Numbered from the stretch's first letter, positions 1 to 5,190 are shown. The stretch: DNA of 5,190 nucleotides from Planctomycetaceae bacterium (GCA_002862265.1 PKCQ01000551.1:1-5190), one strand, 5' to 3'. The notes: generated by a model from the letters alone, not told the origin. Translations and numbers: made by a program.

Positions 1-1195
1 TTTCTTTTTCCTTCTTCTGTCTTTCCGCTGTTGCGAATTCTTCCGTGTCCTTGATCCGCTGCTCCTCTTCGACTACCGAGCGTTCTACGGCGACGCGTTC
101 GCGGATGACTTCCTGAATGTTCCGCTTCTCGACTTCGATTGCCTTTTCTTTCTCGACGTCAGCGACACCGACCACTCGCTCTCGCTCGGTCACCTCGAGC
201 AGACGGTCACGCTCGACGCGTTCTTGCTCAACCGCATCGGTACGTTCCTTGTTGCGTTGCGCGACGAGAACCTGGCGACTCTTATTCTCCTCGGCGATGC
301 CAAGTTCTTCATCGGTAGAGATTCTTGCCCGTTCCGCGTCAAGTCGCTGTTCTTCTTGAACTTTCTTTGCGGCCGCAGATTCACGTGCCTCTATCTCGCT
401 GATCTCACGCTTCTGCTTCTCAGAGGCTTCGACACGTTGCCGCTCGAGTTCGAATATTGCCTCTGCAGCCTCGACGTCTTGCTTCTTGAGTGTCTTTTCG
501 CGTTCTCGCGTGAAGTGGTTCTCTTTCACCTTTTCCGCGGCGGTCAGTTCCGTGATCTTCTTGATGCCCTCCGCGTCCAAGATATTGTTCGGGTTCAGCA
601 ATTCCAGTTTCGTTTGCTCCAGGAAGTCGATCGCAGCGTCATCCAGTCGGTAACCGTTTAAGTCGGTACCAATGATCTTCAGGATCTCGTCCTTGAACTG
701 TTCCCGTTTGTCGTAAAGCTCTACGAACTCGAACTGTTTACCAACGGTCTTCAAAGCTTCAGAGAACTTGGCATCGAAGAGTTCTCTCATCGTTTCGACA
801 GCACTGGCGCGCCGGCAACCGATCGATTGCGCAACCTCACGCATTTCTTCTTGTGTTTTGTCGATTCGAATGAAGAAGGCAACACGGATATCAGCGCGAA
901 TGTTATCTTTGCAGATCAGTCCTTCGGAGCCTTCTCTTGCGATCTCGAAGCTCTTCAGCGTGAGGTCCATCTTTTCCGCATGGTGAATCACCGGTGCTAC
1001 GAAGATACCGTTTGCTGTAACGACCTTCATCCCACCCCATCCGGTACGGACGATCGCTTCATCTGGGCCAACCTTCTGGTAGAAGCGGCTCGCCAAGGAG
1101 AATGCGGCGATGATAAACAACAGCGCCACGGCAACGCCGATCCCCACCATGATCATGAAATCTGGCATTTGGCCGATAACGAATAGGGAGCTCAT
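1..1195 (-). CDS. Flotillin-like SPFH/band 7 membrane scaffold protein (YqiK/FloT type), 3' end cut by the window
   Basis: The reading frame is open from an ATG at 1195 to the left edge, giving 398 codons with no stop. Residues 11-35 form one hydrophobic N-terminal segment that should anchor the protein in the membrane. Residues about 36-205 read as an SPFH/band 7 domain, with KVGPDEAIVRTGWGG, a turn at CKDNIRADIRVAFFIRI and a long helical stretch. From about 215 onward the chain is almost entirely Glu/Arg/Lys/Ala coiled coil, as in flotillins. YqiK-type flotillins usually exceed 500 residues, so a substantial C-terminal part lies outside. A TCCTC (GAGGA on the coding strand) at 1202-1206, six bases before the ATG, supports this start. 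The start overlaps the stop of the upstream YqiJ-like gene as ATGA, indicating translational coupling. By family knowledge, flotillins oligomerise and organise membrane microdomains; the client proteins here are unknown. Confidence 0.93.
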   Translation of the reverse strand, partial: MSSLFVIGQMPDFMIMVGIGVAVALLFIIAAFSLASRFYQKVGPDEAIVRTGWGGMKVVTANGIFVAPVIHHAEKMDLTLKSFEIAREGSEGLICKDNIRADIRVAFFIRIDKTQEEMREVAQSIGCRRASAVETMRELFDAKFSEALKTVGKQFEFVELYDKREQFKDEILKIIGTDLNGYRLDDAAIDFLEQTKLELLNPNNILDAEGIKKITELTAAEKVKENHFTREREKTLKKQDVEAAEAIFELERQRVEASEKQKREISEIEARESAAAKKVQEEQRLDAERARISTDEELGIAEENKSRQVLVAQRNKERTDAVEQERVERDRLLEVTERERVVGVADVEKEKAIEVEKRNIQEVIRERVAVERSVVEEEQRIKDTEEFATAERQKKEKE

Positions 1196-1890
1196 TCTGA
1201 TTCCTCATTTTCTGAAGCAGTATTGCTCGAACCGGTGCCGGTCGAAGAGACAATATAAACGTGGTTTTTCGAGTCGTAGTGTGTAATCCAGACCCGCATT
1301 CCTTTGGCTAAGTGCGGGCCGTCCGTTCGGACATTGAGAAGTAAGGGCGAGCCCTCCGTTTTGTATCTTACTTGGCCAAATTCCGGAGTCGCCTCAAGTG
1401 AACTTATTTCGCACTCTTGGCCGACCAATGAGCGGCCATTCAATCTCTCGACTCTGAACAGAGGTTTCATCGGAGTCGTCACCAGTTTCGTAAGTGGCAA
1501 GGCGATGCCTAGATGCAGCGCAACGAGAAGTGTACTCCACTGCCACCCAGGCGATTCGATGAACGGCGACTCTACGAATCGCCATCCGACCGCGGAGGTC
1601 AACCACCACACAATGTTGAAGATGCAGATCCACATAAGGATCGGGATCTGCTTGAGGTTGAGCCATTTCATTGCTAAGACACCCAGGCTGTCGGCAGCTC
1701 GGTCAGCAACGCCGTGCCCACTGATATCCACGTTCATGTCTACGTCTAGATCTAGATCAACATCGACATCTCCCGGAAGGTCAAGATCCATCCCGCTTAA
1801 GATGGCCATTCCGCTCCAAGCAACCATGACCAACATCAAAATGGTTGCCGGGAGAACCGGGCCTTCAAAAAAACTCTGAAGCAACTCCAT
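1192..1890 (-). CDS. YqiJ/NfeD-like membrane protein with C-terminal OB-fold, flotillin partner
   Basis: The 232-residue protein has a hydrophobic segment at about 10-33, two more at about 82-101 and 116-136, and a soluble C-terminal part at about 150-217. That part has the alternating beta-strand pattern of an OB fold (NGRSLVGQECEISS, then FGQVRYKTEG, LLLNVRTDG, GMRVWITHYDSKNHVYIV). This layout and length fit the YqiJ/YuaF (NfeD-like) proteins encoded beside flotillins in Escherichia coli (yqiJ-yqiK) and Bacillus (yuaF-floT). The downstream overlap with a flotillin is strong contextual support. Between membrane segments 1 and 2 lies an acidic strip, residues 35-55, with nine Asp residues at mostly alternate positions. 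The ATG at 1890 is preceded by AGGA at 1898-1901 with a 7-base spacer. The C-terminal 15 residues are Ser/Glu-rich and look disordered. The precise family (YqiJ versus another NfeD class) is inferred from architecture, not from an alignment. Confidence 0.88.
   Translation of the reverse strand: MELLQSFFEGPVLPATILMLVMVAWSGMAILSGMDLDLPGDVDVDLDLDVDMNVDISGHGVADRAADSLGVLAMKWLNLKQIPILMWICIFNIVWWLTSAVGWRFVESPFIESPGWQWSTLLVALHLGIALPLTKLVTTPMKPLFRVERLNGRSLVGQECEISSLEATPEFGQVRYKTEGSPLLLNVRTDGPHLAKGMRVWITHYDSKNHVYIVSSTGTGSSNTASENEESE
1202..1206 (-). promoter_or_regulatory. Ribosome binding site of the flotillin gene, inside the upstream gene
   Basis: GAGGA on the minus strand lies six bases before the ATG at 1195. 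It falls in the last codons of the YqiJ-like gene. It is the best Shine-Dalgarno match seen in the window and fixes the flotillin start at the ATGA overlap. Confidence 0.7.
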
Positions 1891-1897
1891 TTTTGAA

Positions 1898-1901
1898 TCC
1901 T
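1898..1901 (-). promoter_or_regulatory. Ribosome binding site of the YqiJ-like gene
   Basis: AGGA on the minus strand is separated by seven bases from the ATG at 1890. It supports that start for the first gene of the YqiJ-flotillin unit. Confidence 0.5.
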
Positions 1902-1975
1902 AGTGCGAAGAAGGGACTTTGGCCGCTGCTTAAAATTTTGATTGGAGTCATCCCCCCGCTAGCTGATAACGAAGG

Positions 1976-1993
1976 GTTCGAGAAACGTCGAAC
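1976..1993. repeat. Inverted repeat GTTCGA-N6-TCGAAC, possible operator
   Basis: GTTCGA at 1976-1981 and TCGAAC at 1988-1993 are perfect reverse complements around the 6-base spacer GAAACG. The centre lies about 95 bases upstream of the YqiJ-like ATG, a reasonable place for a dimeric regulator site. The site could equally be a small hairpin in the 5' leader or a chance match. Confidence 0.35.
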
Positions 1994-2064
1994 TCAATTT
2001 TGCCAACGTGGCGAGCTTCTGGTGTCTCTACTTTTGGCACGCAGAAACAGAGATTAAGGCGCAG

Positions 2065-2088
2065 AAATCCGATGCGCAGATCGGATTT
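2065..2088. repeat. Perfect 9-bp hairpin, possible terminator-like or leader structure
   Basis: AAATCCGAT at 2065-2073 and ATCGGATTT at 2080-2088 are exact reverse complements around the loop GCGCAG. The loop hexamer also occurs just before the stem at 2059-2064, so the element reads GCGCAG-arm-GCGCAG-arm. On the minus strand the stem ends in three T and is then followed by CTGCG, so it is not a classical T-tract terminator. It lies about 200 bases downstream of the small membrane protein gene and about 175 bases upstream of the YqiJ-like gene, so it could partly insulate the two. Confidence 0.5.
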
Positions 2089-2284
2089 GCCTTCCTCTCA
2101 CTTGCGGCGGTACAAGTCTAATTGCTGTTGCCCTTAGATGTTCAGAAACCGCAGGATCACGGTTGGTTTTCTACGGATTCGCTTGTTTGCTCGCAGCGTT
2201 TGCGACAGAACACGAATCAGAGTGGTTGCAATAGAATAGAAGAAGTCGATTGTCTCAGCAGGCGGTGGGAGCCGGTTGAATCCC

Positions 2285-2524
2285 TTACTGGTTGCCGGAT
2301 CTCACATTTACGTACGCGACATAAGCAAGGAAGACCAGCCAAAAGAAATAGAAACCACACAAGATCCAGAATGCTGTCTTATTTGGCTTTAGCAAGAATG
2401 CAAGAAACCCTGTAGTTGAATCAGGTCTAGTTGACGAATGGCCAGTATCCGAGGCAGCCTCTTCAACGCCTGCAGGGCGAATGGGCTGATTTGGAGTATT
2501 CTGTTTCGGTTTCGCTTTGCTCAT
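2285..2524 (-). CDS. Small single-pass membrane protein, 79 residues, unknown function
   Basis: I do not recognise this protein. Residues 1-40 are hydrophilic and rich in Lys, Pro, Gln, Ser and Thr, with no regular structure expected. Residues about 50-72 form one strongly hydrophobic, aromatic-rich segment (FWILCGFYFFWLVFLAYVAYV), followed by a short VRSGNQ tail. The pattern suggests a tail-anchored or single-pass inner-membrane protein. The lysines and arginine in the N-terminal part favour a cytoplasmic N-terminus by the positive-inside rule. The ATG at 2524 has only a weak GGA about ten bases upstream. It is transcribed in the same direction as its neighbours but stands alone, 163 bases from the Minf_1886 gene and about 390 from the YqiJ-like gene. 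A coherent membrane segment after a soluble linker makes chance unlikely, but there is no homology evidence. Confidence 0.6.
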   Translation of the reverse strand: MSKAKPKQNTPNQPIRPAGVEEAASDTGHSSTRPDSTTGFLAFLLKPNKTAFWILCGFYFFWLVFLAYVAYVNVRSGNQ

Positions 2525-2687
2525 TGGGGCAATCCGTCGCGGGCCGCTGCCGTTAGCTGTTCTAGAGAGTTTGGCGAGCGTGTGAGTGGTAAGTTGCTAG
2601 CCGGTTGTGAGGACCGGTGGATACGCCGAGCCGCTCCAGTAGCGGCGCGAACTAGCAAGAGTCCATGCAAAAAAAAATCAGCACTTC
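2525..2687. other. Intergenic interval between the Minf_1886 gene and the small membrane protein gene
   Basis: These 163 bases hold no gene. On the minus strand they run from a T9 tract just past the Minf_1886 stop, through a compact set of nested inverted repeats (2594-2658), to the start of the small membrane protein gene. The promoter of that gene should lie here, but no clear -35/-10 pair was seen. Confidence 0.6.
2594..2658. repeat. Nested inverted repeats able to fold as a three-way junction
   Basis: TTGCTAG at 2594-2600 and CTAGCAA at 2652-2658 form a perfect 7-bp outer stem. Inside it are two perfect hairpins: CCGGT (2601-2605) with ACCGG (2613-2617), loop of 7; and GCCGCT (2630-2635) with AGCGGC (2641-2646), loop CCAGT. 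The second hairpin can add three pairs, CGC 2624-2626 with GCG 2647-2649, across a 3-base bulge. The first hairpin abuts the outer stem directly. Either strand can fold this way. On the minus strand it would lie in the 5' leader of the small membrane protein gene, about 70 bases before the ATG. It could be an RNA structure, a DNA site, or a small mobile or palindromic repeat remnant. Confidence 0.5.
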
Positions 2688-2703
2688 TCAAGAATCATCG
2701 CTG
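2669..2703 (-). terminator. Candidate weak intrinsic terminator of the RicT-Minf_1886 unit
   Basis: On the minus strand a run of nine T (2677-2669) begins ten bases after the Minf_1886 stop codon. It is preceded by CAGC (2703-2700) pairing with GCTG (2682-2679), and inside that loop TTC and GAA can pair around TTGA. The T tract is convincing but the stem is short and interrupted, and it overlaps the last codons of the gene. Confidence 0.35.
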
Positions 2704-3086
2704 CCGGCGTTTGGGAAAACAGGCTCGAAGGCCGTGCTGAAGTCGTACACGTCGTCGAAGTGCTCGCGGCGATCTGAGTCCGACTTCTTCATGTGTTTGA
2801 TGCGAATCAAGTTGTAGACGATTTCACCAAAGTCTCCAGTCGAATAGACGCCCCAGCTATTCAATACGAGTTTCGATAAGAAGCCGAATTGCTCAATTCC
2901 GTGCAGGCGAATTGCTTCACAAAGCTGTTGGCCGGAGATATGGTTTTCTCCTGCACCACCTTCTACCGGCATCTGCATGATTTCCTGCGCATACTGCAGC
3001 GCATCTCGAACGAACTGATACGCCTCGAATTCATACCGTTGGTCCTGTTCAAGCAATTCAACGATTGGATGGTTCTTCTCAGTCAT
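2688..3086 (-). CDS. Minf_1886 family protein (Planctomycetes/Verrucomicrobia conserved hypothetical)
   Basis: The 132-residue soluble protein has no signal peptide or membrane segment. It reads as the Minf_1886 family: an N-terminal helix with RYEFEAYQFVRDALQYAQ (residues 17-34), then HISGQQLCEAIRLHGIEQFG (49-68), VLNSWGV (74-80), DFGEIVYNLIR (85-95), MKKSDSDRREHFDDVYDF (99-116). The length matches the family. The family has no established function; it is known as a conserved protein of planctomycetes and verrucomicrobia. The gene starts 10 bases after the stop of the RicT-like gene, in the same direction. No Shine-Dalgarno sequence is visible in front of the ATG at 3086, so translation probably depends on coupling to the upstream gene. 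Shared transcription suggests a common process with the RicT-like protein, but that is inference. I am sure of the family by sequence pattern and unsure of any role. Confidence 0.88.
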   Translation of the reverse strand: MTEKNHPIVELLEQDQRYEFEAYQFVRDALQYAQEIMQMPVEGGAGENHISGQQLCEAIRLHGIEQFGFLSKLVLNSWGVYSTGDFGEIVYNLIRIKHMKKSDSDRREHFDDVYDFSTAFEPVFPNAGSDDS

Positions 3087-3096
3087 CTAGTTTTTG

Positions 3097-4086
3097 TTAG
3101 TCTTGCTTTTCGTTTCTTTTCTTTGTCGGCCTGCGGGCAGACTTCTTTGTCTTCGGTACATCGCCAGTAGTTTCCCGATTCTTTGACTCGCGATCACCGG
3201 AGCTTTCGCGACTCTCGACGCTTTCAGGATCGCGTTTTCGACGTTTACTTCCCTTTATCACAGTCAGCACTTCGTTCGCGTGGATCATCACACGTCGACT
3301 GTCTTCCATTTGAATCAACAATTGTCTCGATAGCAATTCTTGACTCAAGATTCTGCCTCGCCCATCTGAAGTCACAACGTCTGCGCCCACTCTTGGCAGG
3401 GATTTGCGATGATCTTCGTAAGTATCATATTCGTAACGCAAGCAACACTTAAGCCGGCCACAGCGGCCTGAGATTTTGTTTGGATCGAGCGTGGCTTTCT
3501 GTAATTTTGCCATCTTCATAGAGACGGGCGGCATTTTTACCAAGTGCGTGTTGCAACATACGGGTTTGCCGCAATCACCATAGTCTGCAAGCAGCTTTGC
3601 TTCATCGCGAACGCCAATTTGCTTCATCTCGACGCGTGTTTGGAATTCAGCAGCTAGTCGCTTGACCAGTTCACGGAAGTCGACGCGATTTTCGGAGAGA
3701 TAATACACGACCATTCGCTCGCCCCCGAAAACACGTTCGACTTCAACAAGGTCCATGGGCAAGTCGAGTTCTTTAATAATTTCGAAGCAGCGATCCGCCT
3801 CCGAGACGGTCTTTGCCAACAGGTGTGAGTATTCGTTCTCATCCTCGGGCGACATTTCGCGTTGTATGGAACCGCCTGGGCTCGATCCATCGCTTCCGCC
3901 CTCGCCGAAGCCTTGAGCCTCTGCAAGTTGTTTGGTGACACGGTCGTTTGCTTCACTAAGGACTTCGCCAACTTCAAGGCCTCGACCTGTCCTGGCGATC
4001 ACGCGCATACCGCGAGAATATTCTTTGCGTGAGCCCATGACATGTAAAGTTCTCATCACGCCGCAACGTACAATATAGCTAGGCAT
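3097..4086 (-). CDS. PSP1 C-terminal domain protein, RicT/YaaT relative
   Basis: The protein has 329 residues from the ATG at 4086. It opens with MPSYIVRCGVMRTLHVMGS, the usual N-terminal strand pattern of PSP1 proteins, then GMRVIARTGRGLEVGEV (26-42). The PSP1 core spans about 80-230, with LDLPMDLVEVERVFGGERMVVYYL (107-130) and FRELVKRLAAEFQTRVEMKQIGVRDEAKLL. The family signature follows: Cys172, Cys177, Cys178, then PVSMKMAKLQ, DPNKISGRCGRLKCCLRYEYDTY with Cys209, Cys214 and Cys215. In Bacillus subtilis such cysteines in RicT (YaaT) bind an Fe-S cluster, and the RicA-RicF-RicT complex promotes mRNA processing with RNase Y. Two parts go beyond the usual core: a Gly/Ser-rich insert at about 57-79 and a basic Lys/Arg/Glu tail from about 279. 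An in-frame TTG at 4203 would add 39 residues, but they match nothing in the family and have no properly spaced ribosome site, while GGA lies six bases before the ATG. The Minf_1886 gene follows 10 bases downstream. Confidence 0.92.
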   Translation of the reverse strand: MPSYIVRCGVMRTLHVMGSRKEYSRGMRVIARTGRGLEVGEVLSEANDRVTKQLAEAQGFGEGGSDGSSPGGSIQREMSPEDENEYSHLLAKTVSEADRCFEIIKELDLPMDLVEVERVFGGERMVVYYLSENRVDFRELVKRLAAEFQTRVEMKQIGVRDEAKLLADYGDCGKPVCCNTHLVKMPPVSMKMAKLQKATLDPNKISGRCGRLKCCLRYEYDTYEDHRKSLPRVGADVVTSDGRGRILSQELLSRQLLIQMEDSRRVMIHANEVLTVIKGSKRRKRDPESVESRESSGDRESKNRETTGDVPKTKKSARRPTKKRNEKQD

Positions 4087-5018
4087 AAGCCGTCCAATTT
4101 CGGGGAAGCCCGCTCCCAGGAAATGCACCAGCCAGGCTGGATCTTCTATCGCCTGTTCATCTCGTACCGAAAGCACAACTAGTCTAACTTTCGTAGCGGT
4201 CAAATCCTAGATGAGTAGACTGCGACATTGCCGAGCAAAGTAGGGGAGAGATGCAGCACGCCTCGAACCAATCGGCTGAATTGATTCATTAACGAATTGA
4301 AGTTTCTGCTCCAGTTTCATTGCGAAAGCGGAAATCAGTGCGGATTTGGCATGCGTGAAGAAGAGATTACGTTGCATCTAATCATGGAAGTTTACCGTAA
4401 AGCCGCGCGGGAACAGGCTTTGCATCGGCTTAGTGACGCAAAAAATCCTAGAATTAGTGGAGATCCAGGTGGGCACTATCGGAAGAGCGAACCTGGAATT
4501 TTGCGATTTGCAATCGCAGATTGGAATCCGCCATTTCCTTGTTGTGACCTCATTCATCGCAGTGAGTTGTTCAAGCTGCGTGCAGCCCCGAATTAAAACC
4601 GCGATACCATCTTGGGTCTTGGCGTTGCTGGGCTACCGTCTACGAATACATCGCTGATCGGCAAAACAGCTCGATAGGGAGATCGTCAATCGTGAGAAGG
4701 AGTGACGCGACAGGTTTGAAGAGTGCATTGTGCTCGCGAAGCCAAGGCAATGCGTCACTGGCTCGCTTTTGTAAAGACTGAATTTGGAATTCACGAGATG
4801 CTGCTGGCAGGAACGGAGATCCTGACCGTCACCGGCGAACCCGCGCCCGTATTTACTAACGAGAATGTTTCCGTTGTGACAACCGCGTCAGAAATCGTTT
4901 TGCTTTCCAGATCGCTATGAACATTAGCAATCACATTCGCAGCCGTCGCCCCAGGGAGAGAGGCAAGCCGAAATCCTTCTCGCGAAGCTTCCGATGATCG
5001 AATACTGTTTTATCAACG
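4087..5018. other. Long interval without a recognised gene
   Basis: These 932 bases separate the RicT-like gene from the esterase fragment. Short open frames occur on the plus strand: 4297-4596 from a TTG, or from an ATG at 4351 with GGA seven bases ahead; 4433-4657 from an ATG; and 4723-4920 from a GTG. None shows a recognisable domain, membrane segment or coding-like third-base bias by eye, and all point against the neighbouring genes. No minus-strand frame of useful length was found. I saw no tRNA-like cloverleaf or strong terminator. The interval may hold the RicT promoter, the 3' region of the esterase gene, and possibly decayed coding sequence or an unrecognised RNA. Confidence 0.5.
4176..4203 (-). 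promoter_or_regulatory. Possible sigma70-like promoter of the RicT-Minf_1886 unit
   Basis: TTGACC (4203-4198) matches a -35 box in five of six bases. Sixteen bases further is TAGTTG (4181-4176), a poor -10 match. Transcription would begin around 4170, leaving a leader of about 80 bases before the preferred ATG at 4086. The position is sensible but the -10 is weak. Confidence 0.2.
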
Positions 5019-5190
5019 TTACTGGGGCATACGACGTTCCGACATGCTCTGTGATGGAAGAGCCATTTGCAGCCATTGCCCGATTTCACGCGAGGCGCGC
5101 AAGCCATCTTCAAATACCCGACTGTTGTGAATAAAGGCATGCAACATGCCTTCGTAACAACGAGCTTCAGTAGACACTCCGGCTTGAGTT
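5019..5190 (-). CDS. C-terminal end of an alpha/beta-hydrolase-fold esterase/lipase, 5' part outside the window
   Basis: Reading leftward from the right edge, 56 codons precede a TAA at 5021-5019. The peptide reads TQAGVSTEARCYEGMLHAFI, then a helix with EDGLRASREIGQWLQMAL and a short polar tail. This matches the C-terminal end of hormone-sensitive-lipase-type (Aes-like) esterases, where a strand with AGV..E...Y.GM.HGF carries the catalytic histidine and is followed by a final helix ending in WL. The histidine here is the 17th visible residue (codon 5141-5139). The usual Gly after it is Ala. The nucleophile Ser and acid Asp would lie beyond the window, so activity and substrate cannot be judged. 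An overlapping frame starting at 5140 in the same direction is a shadow. Other alpha/beta hydrolases such as dienelactone hydrolases end similarly, so only the superfamily is firm. Confidence 0.75.
   Translation of the reverse strand, partial: TQAGVSTEARCYEGMLHAFIHNSRVFEDGLRASREIGQWLQMALPSQSMSERRMPQ

Larger units (their letters stand above)
1891..2284. other. Intergenic interval upstream of the YqiJ-flotillin operon
   Basis: No convincing gene lies in these 394 bases; the plus-strand open frames here have no recognisable motif and no good ribosome binding site. The interval must carry the promoter of the YqiJ-flotillin unit unless that unit is read through from the small gene at 2285-2524. 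I could not pick out a clear -35/-10 pair. It contains an inverted repeat at 1976-1993, a perfect 9-bp hairpin at 2065-2088, three CGCAGA copies at 2040, 2060 and 2075, and weaker 5-bp hairpins at 2147-2164 and 2191-2205. Confidence 0.6.

Noticed and set aside
224..661. Plus-strand open frame of 145 residues opposite the flotillin gene
   Set aside because: Antisense of a Glu/Arg-rich coiled coil commonly gives long Leu/Ser/Phe-rich open frames; no independent evidence.
1304..1879. Long plus-strand open frame of 191 residues opposite the YqiJ-like gene
   Set aside because: Antisense shadow; the minus-strand product has membrane segments, an OB fold and a flotillin neighbour, whereas this one has no sensible domain pattern.
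2594..2658. The structured element as a tRNA or an integron attC site
   Set aside because: It lacks a T arm and the conserved tRNA bases, and its ends do not fit the attC core sequences; only the generic three-way-junction reading is kept.
4351..4596. Plus-strand frame of 81 residues from an ATG, within a longer frame from a TTG at 4297, with a GGA seven bases ahead of the ATG
   Set aside because: The protein matches no family I know, has mixed third-base composition and runs against all neighbouring genes. It remains possible but is not supportable from sequence alone.
4723..4920. Plus-strand frame of 65 residues from a GTG
   Set aside because: No recognisable motif, no good ribosome site and no conserved context; most likely chance.
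4931..5140. Minus-strand frame of 69 residues overlapping the right-hand gene
   Set aside because: It lies in a different frame from the esterase C-terminus, which carries the clear YEGMLHAF motif and a proper stop at 5019; this frame is a shadow.
5134..5152. Perfect 8-bp inverted repeat AAGGCATG-CAA-CATGCCTT
   Set aside because: It falls inside the esterase coding sequence and encodes the conserved EGMLHAF stretch, so the symmetry is most simply a by-product of the codons.

Overview
The window looks like a piece of a planctomycete (or closely related Verrucomicrobia-group) chromosome. The strongest taxonomic clue is a 132-residue protein at 2688-3086 that matches the Minf_1886 family, which is known mainly from Planctomycetes and Verrucomicrobia. 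It sits directly behind a PSP1/RicT-type protein. Base composition looks close to half G+C by eye, and Shine-Dalgarno signals are often weak or absent, which also fits that group. No rRNA, tRNA, CRISPR array, transposase or phage gene was seen.

Every recognisable gene is on the minus strand, so transcription reads from right to left. From right to left: (1) 5019-5190, the last 56 codons of an alpha/beta-hydrolase-fold esterase cut by the window edge. (2) 4087-5018, over 900 bases without a convincing gene, holding the presumed promoter of the next unit. (3) 3097-4086, a PSP1-domain protein (RicT/YaaT relative) with the six-cysteine signature. (4) 2688-3086, the Minf_1886-family protein, 10 bases downstream and probably co-transcribed, followed by a T9 tract. 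(5) 2525-2687, a gap holding a nested set of inverted repeats that can fold as a three-way junction. (6) 2285-2524, a 79-residue protein with one C-terminal membrane segment. (7) 1891-2284, a gap with a perfect 9-bp hairpin and a separate 6+6 inverted repeat. (8) 1192-1890, a YqiJ/NfeD-like membrane protein with an OB-fold tail. (9) 1-1195, a flotillin (SPFH/band 7) whose start overlaps the previous stop as ATGA and which runs off the left edge.

Two functional units stand out. The YqiJ-like protein and the flotillin form the classic pair in which a small NfeD-type membrane protein accompanies a flotillin scaffold in membrane microdomains. The PSP1 protein and the Minf_1886 protein form a second pair. 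PSP1/RicT proteins in Bacillus carry Fe-S clusters and affect RNA processing, but the role of the planctomycete pair is unknown. The best candidates for undescribed biology are the Minf_1886/RicT pairing, the three-way-junction element at 2594-2658, and the small membrane protein between the two operons. None of these can be proven from the sequence alone.
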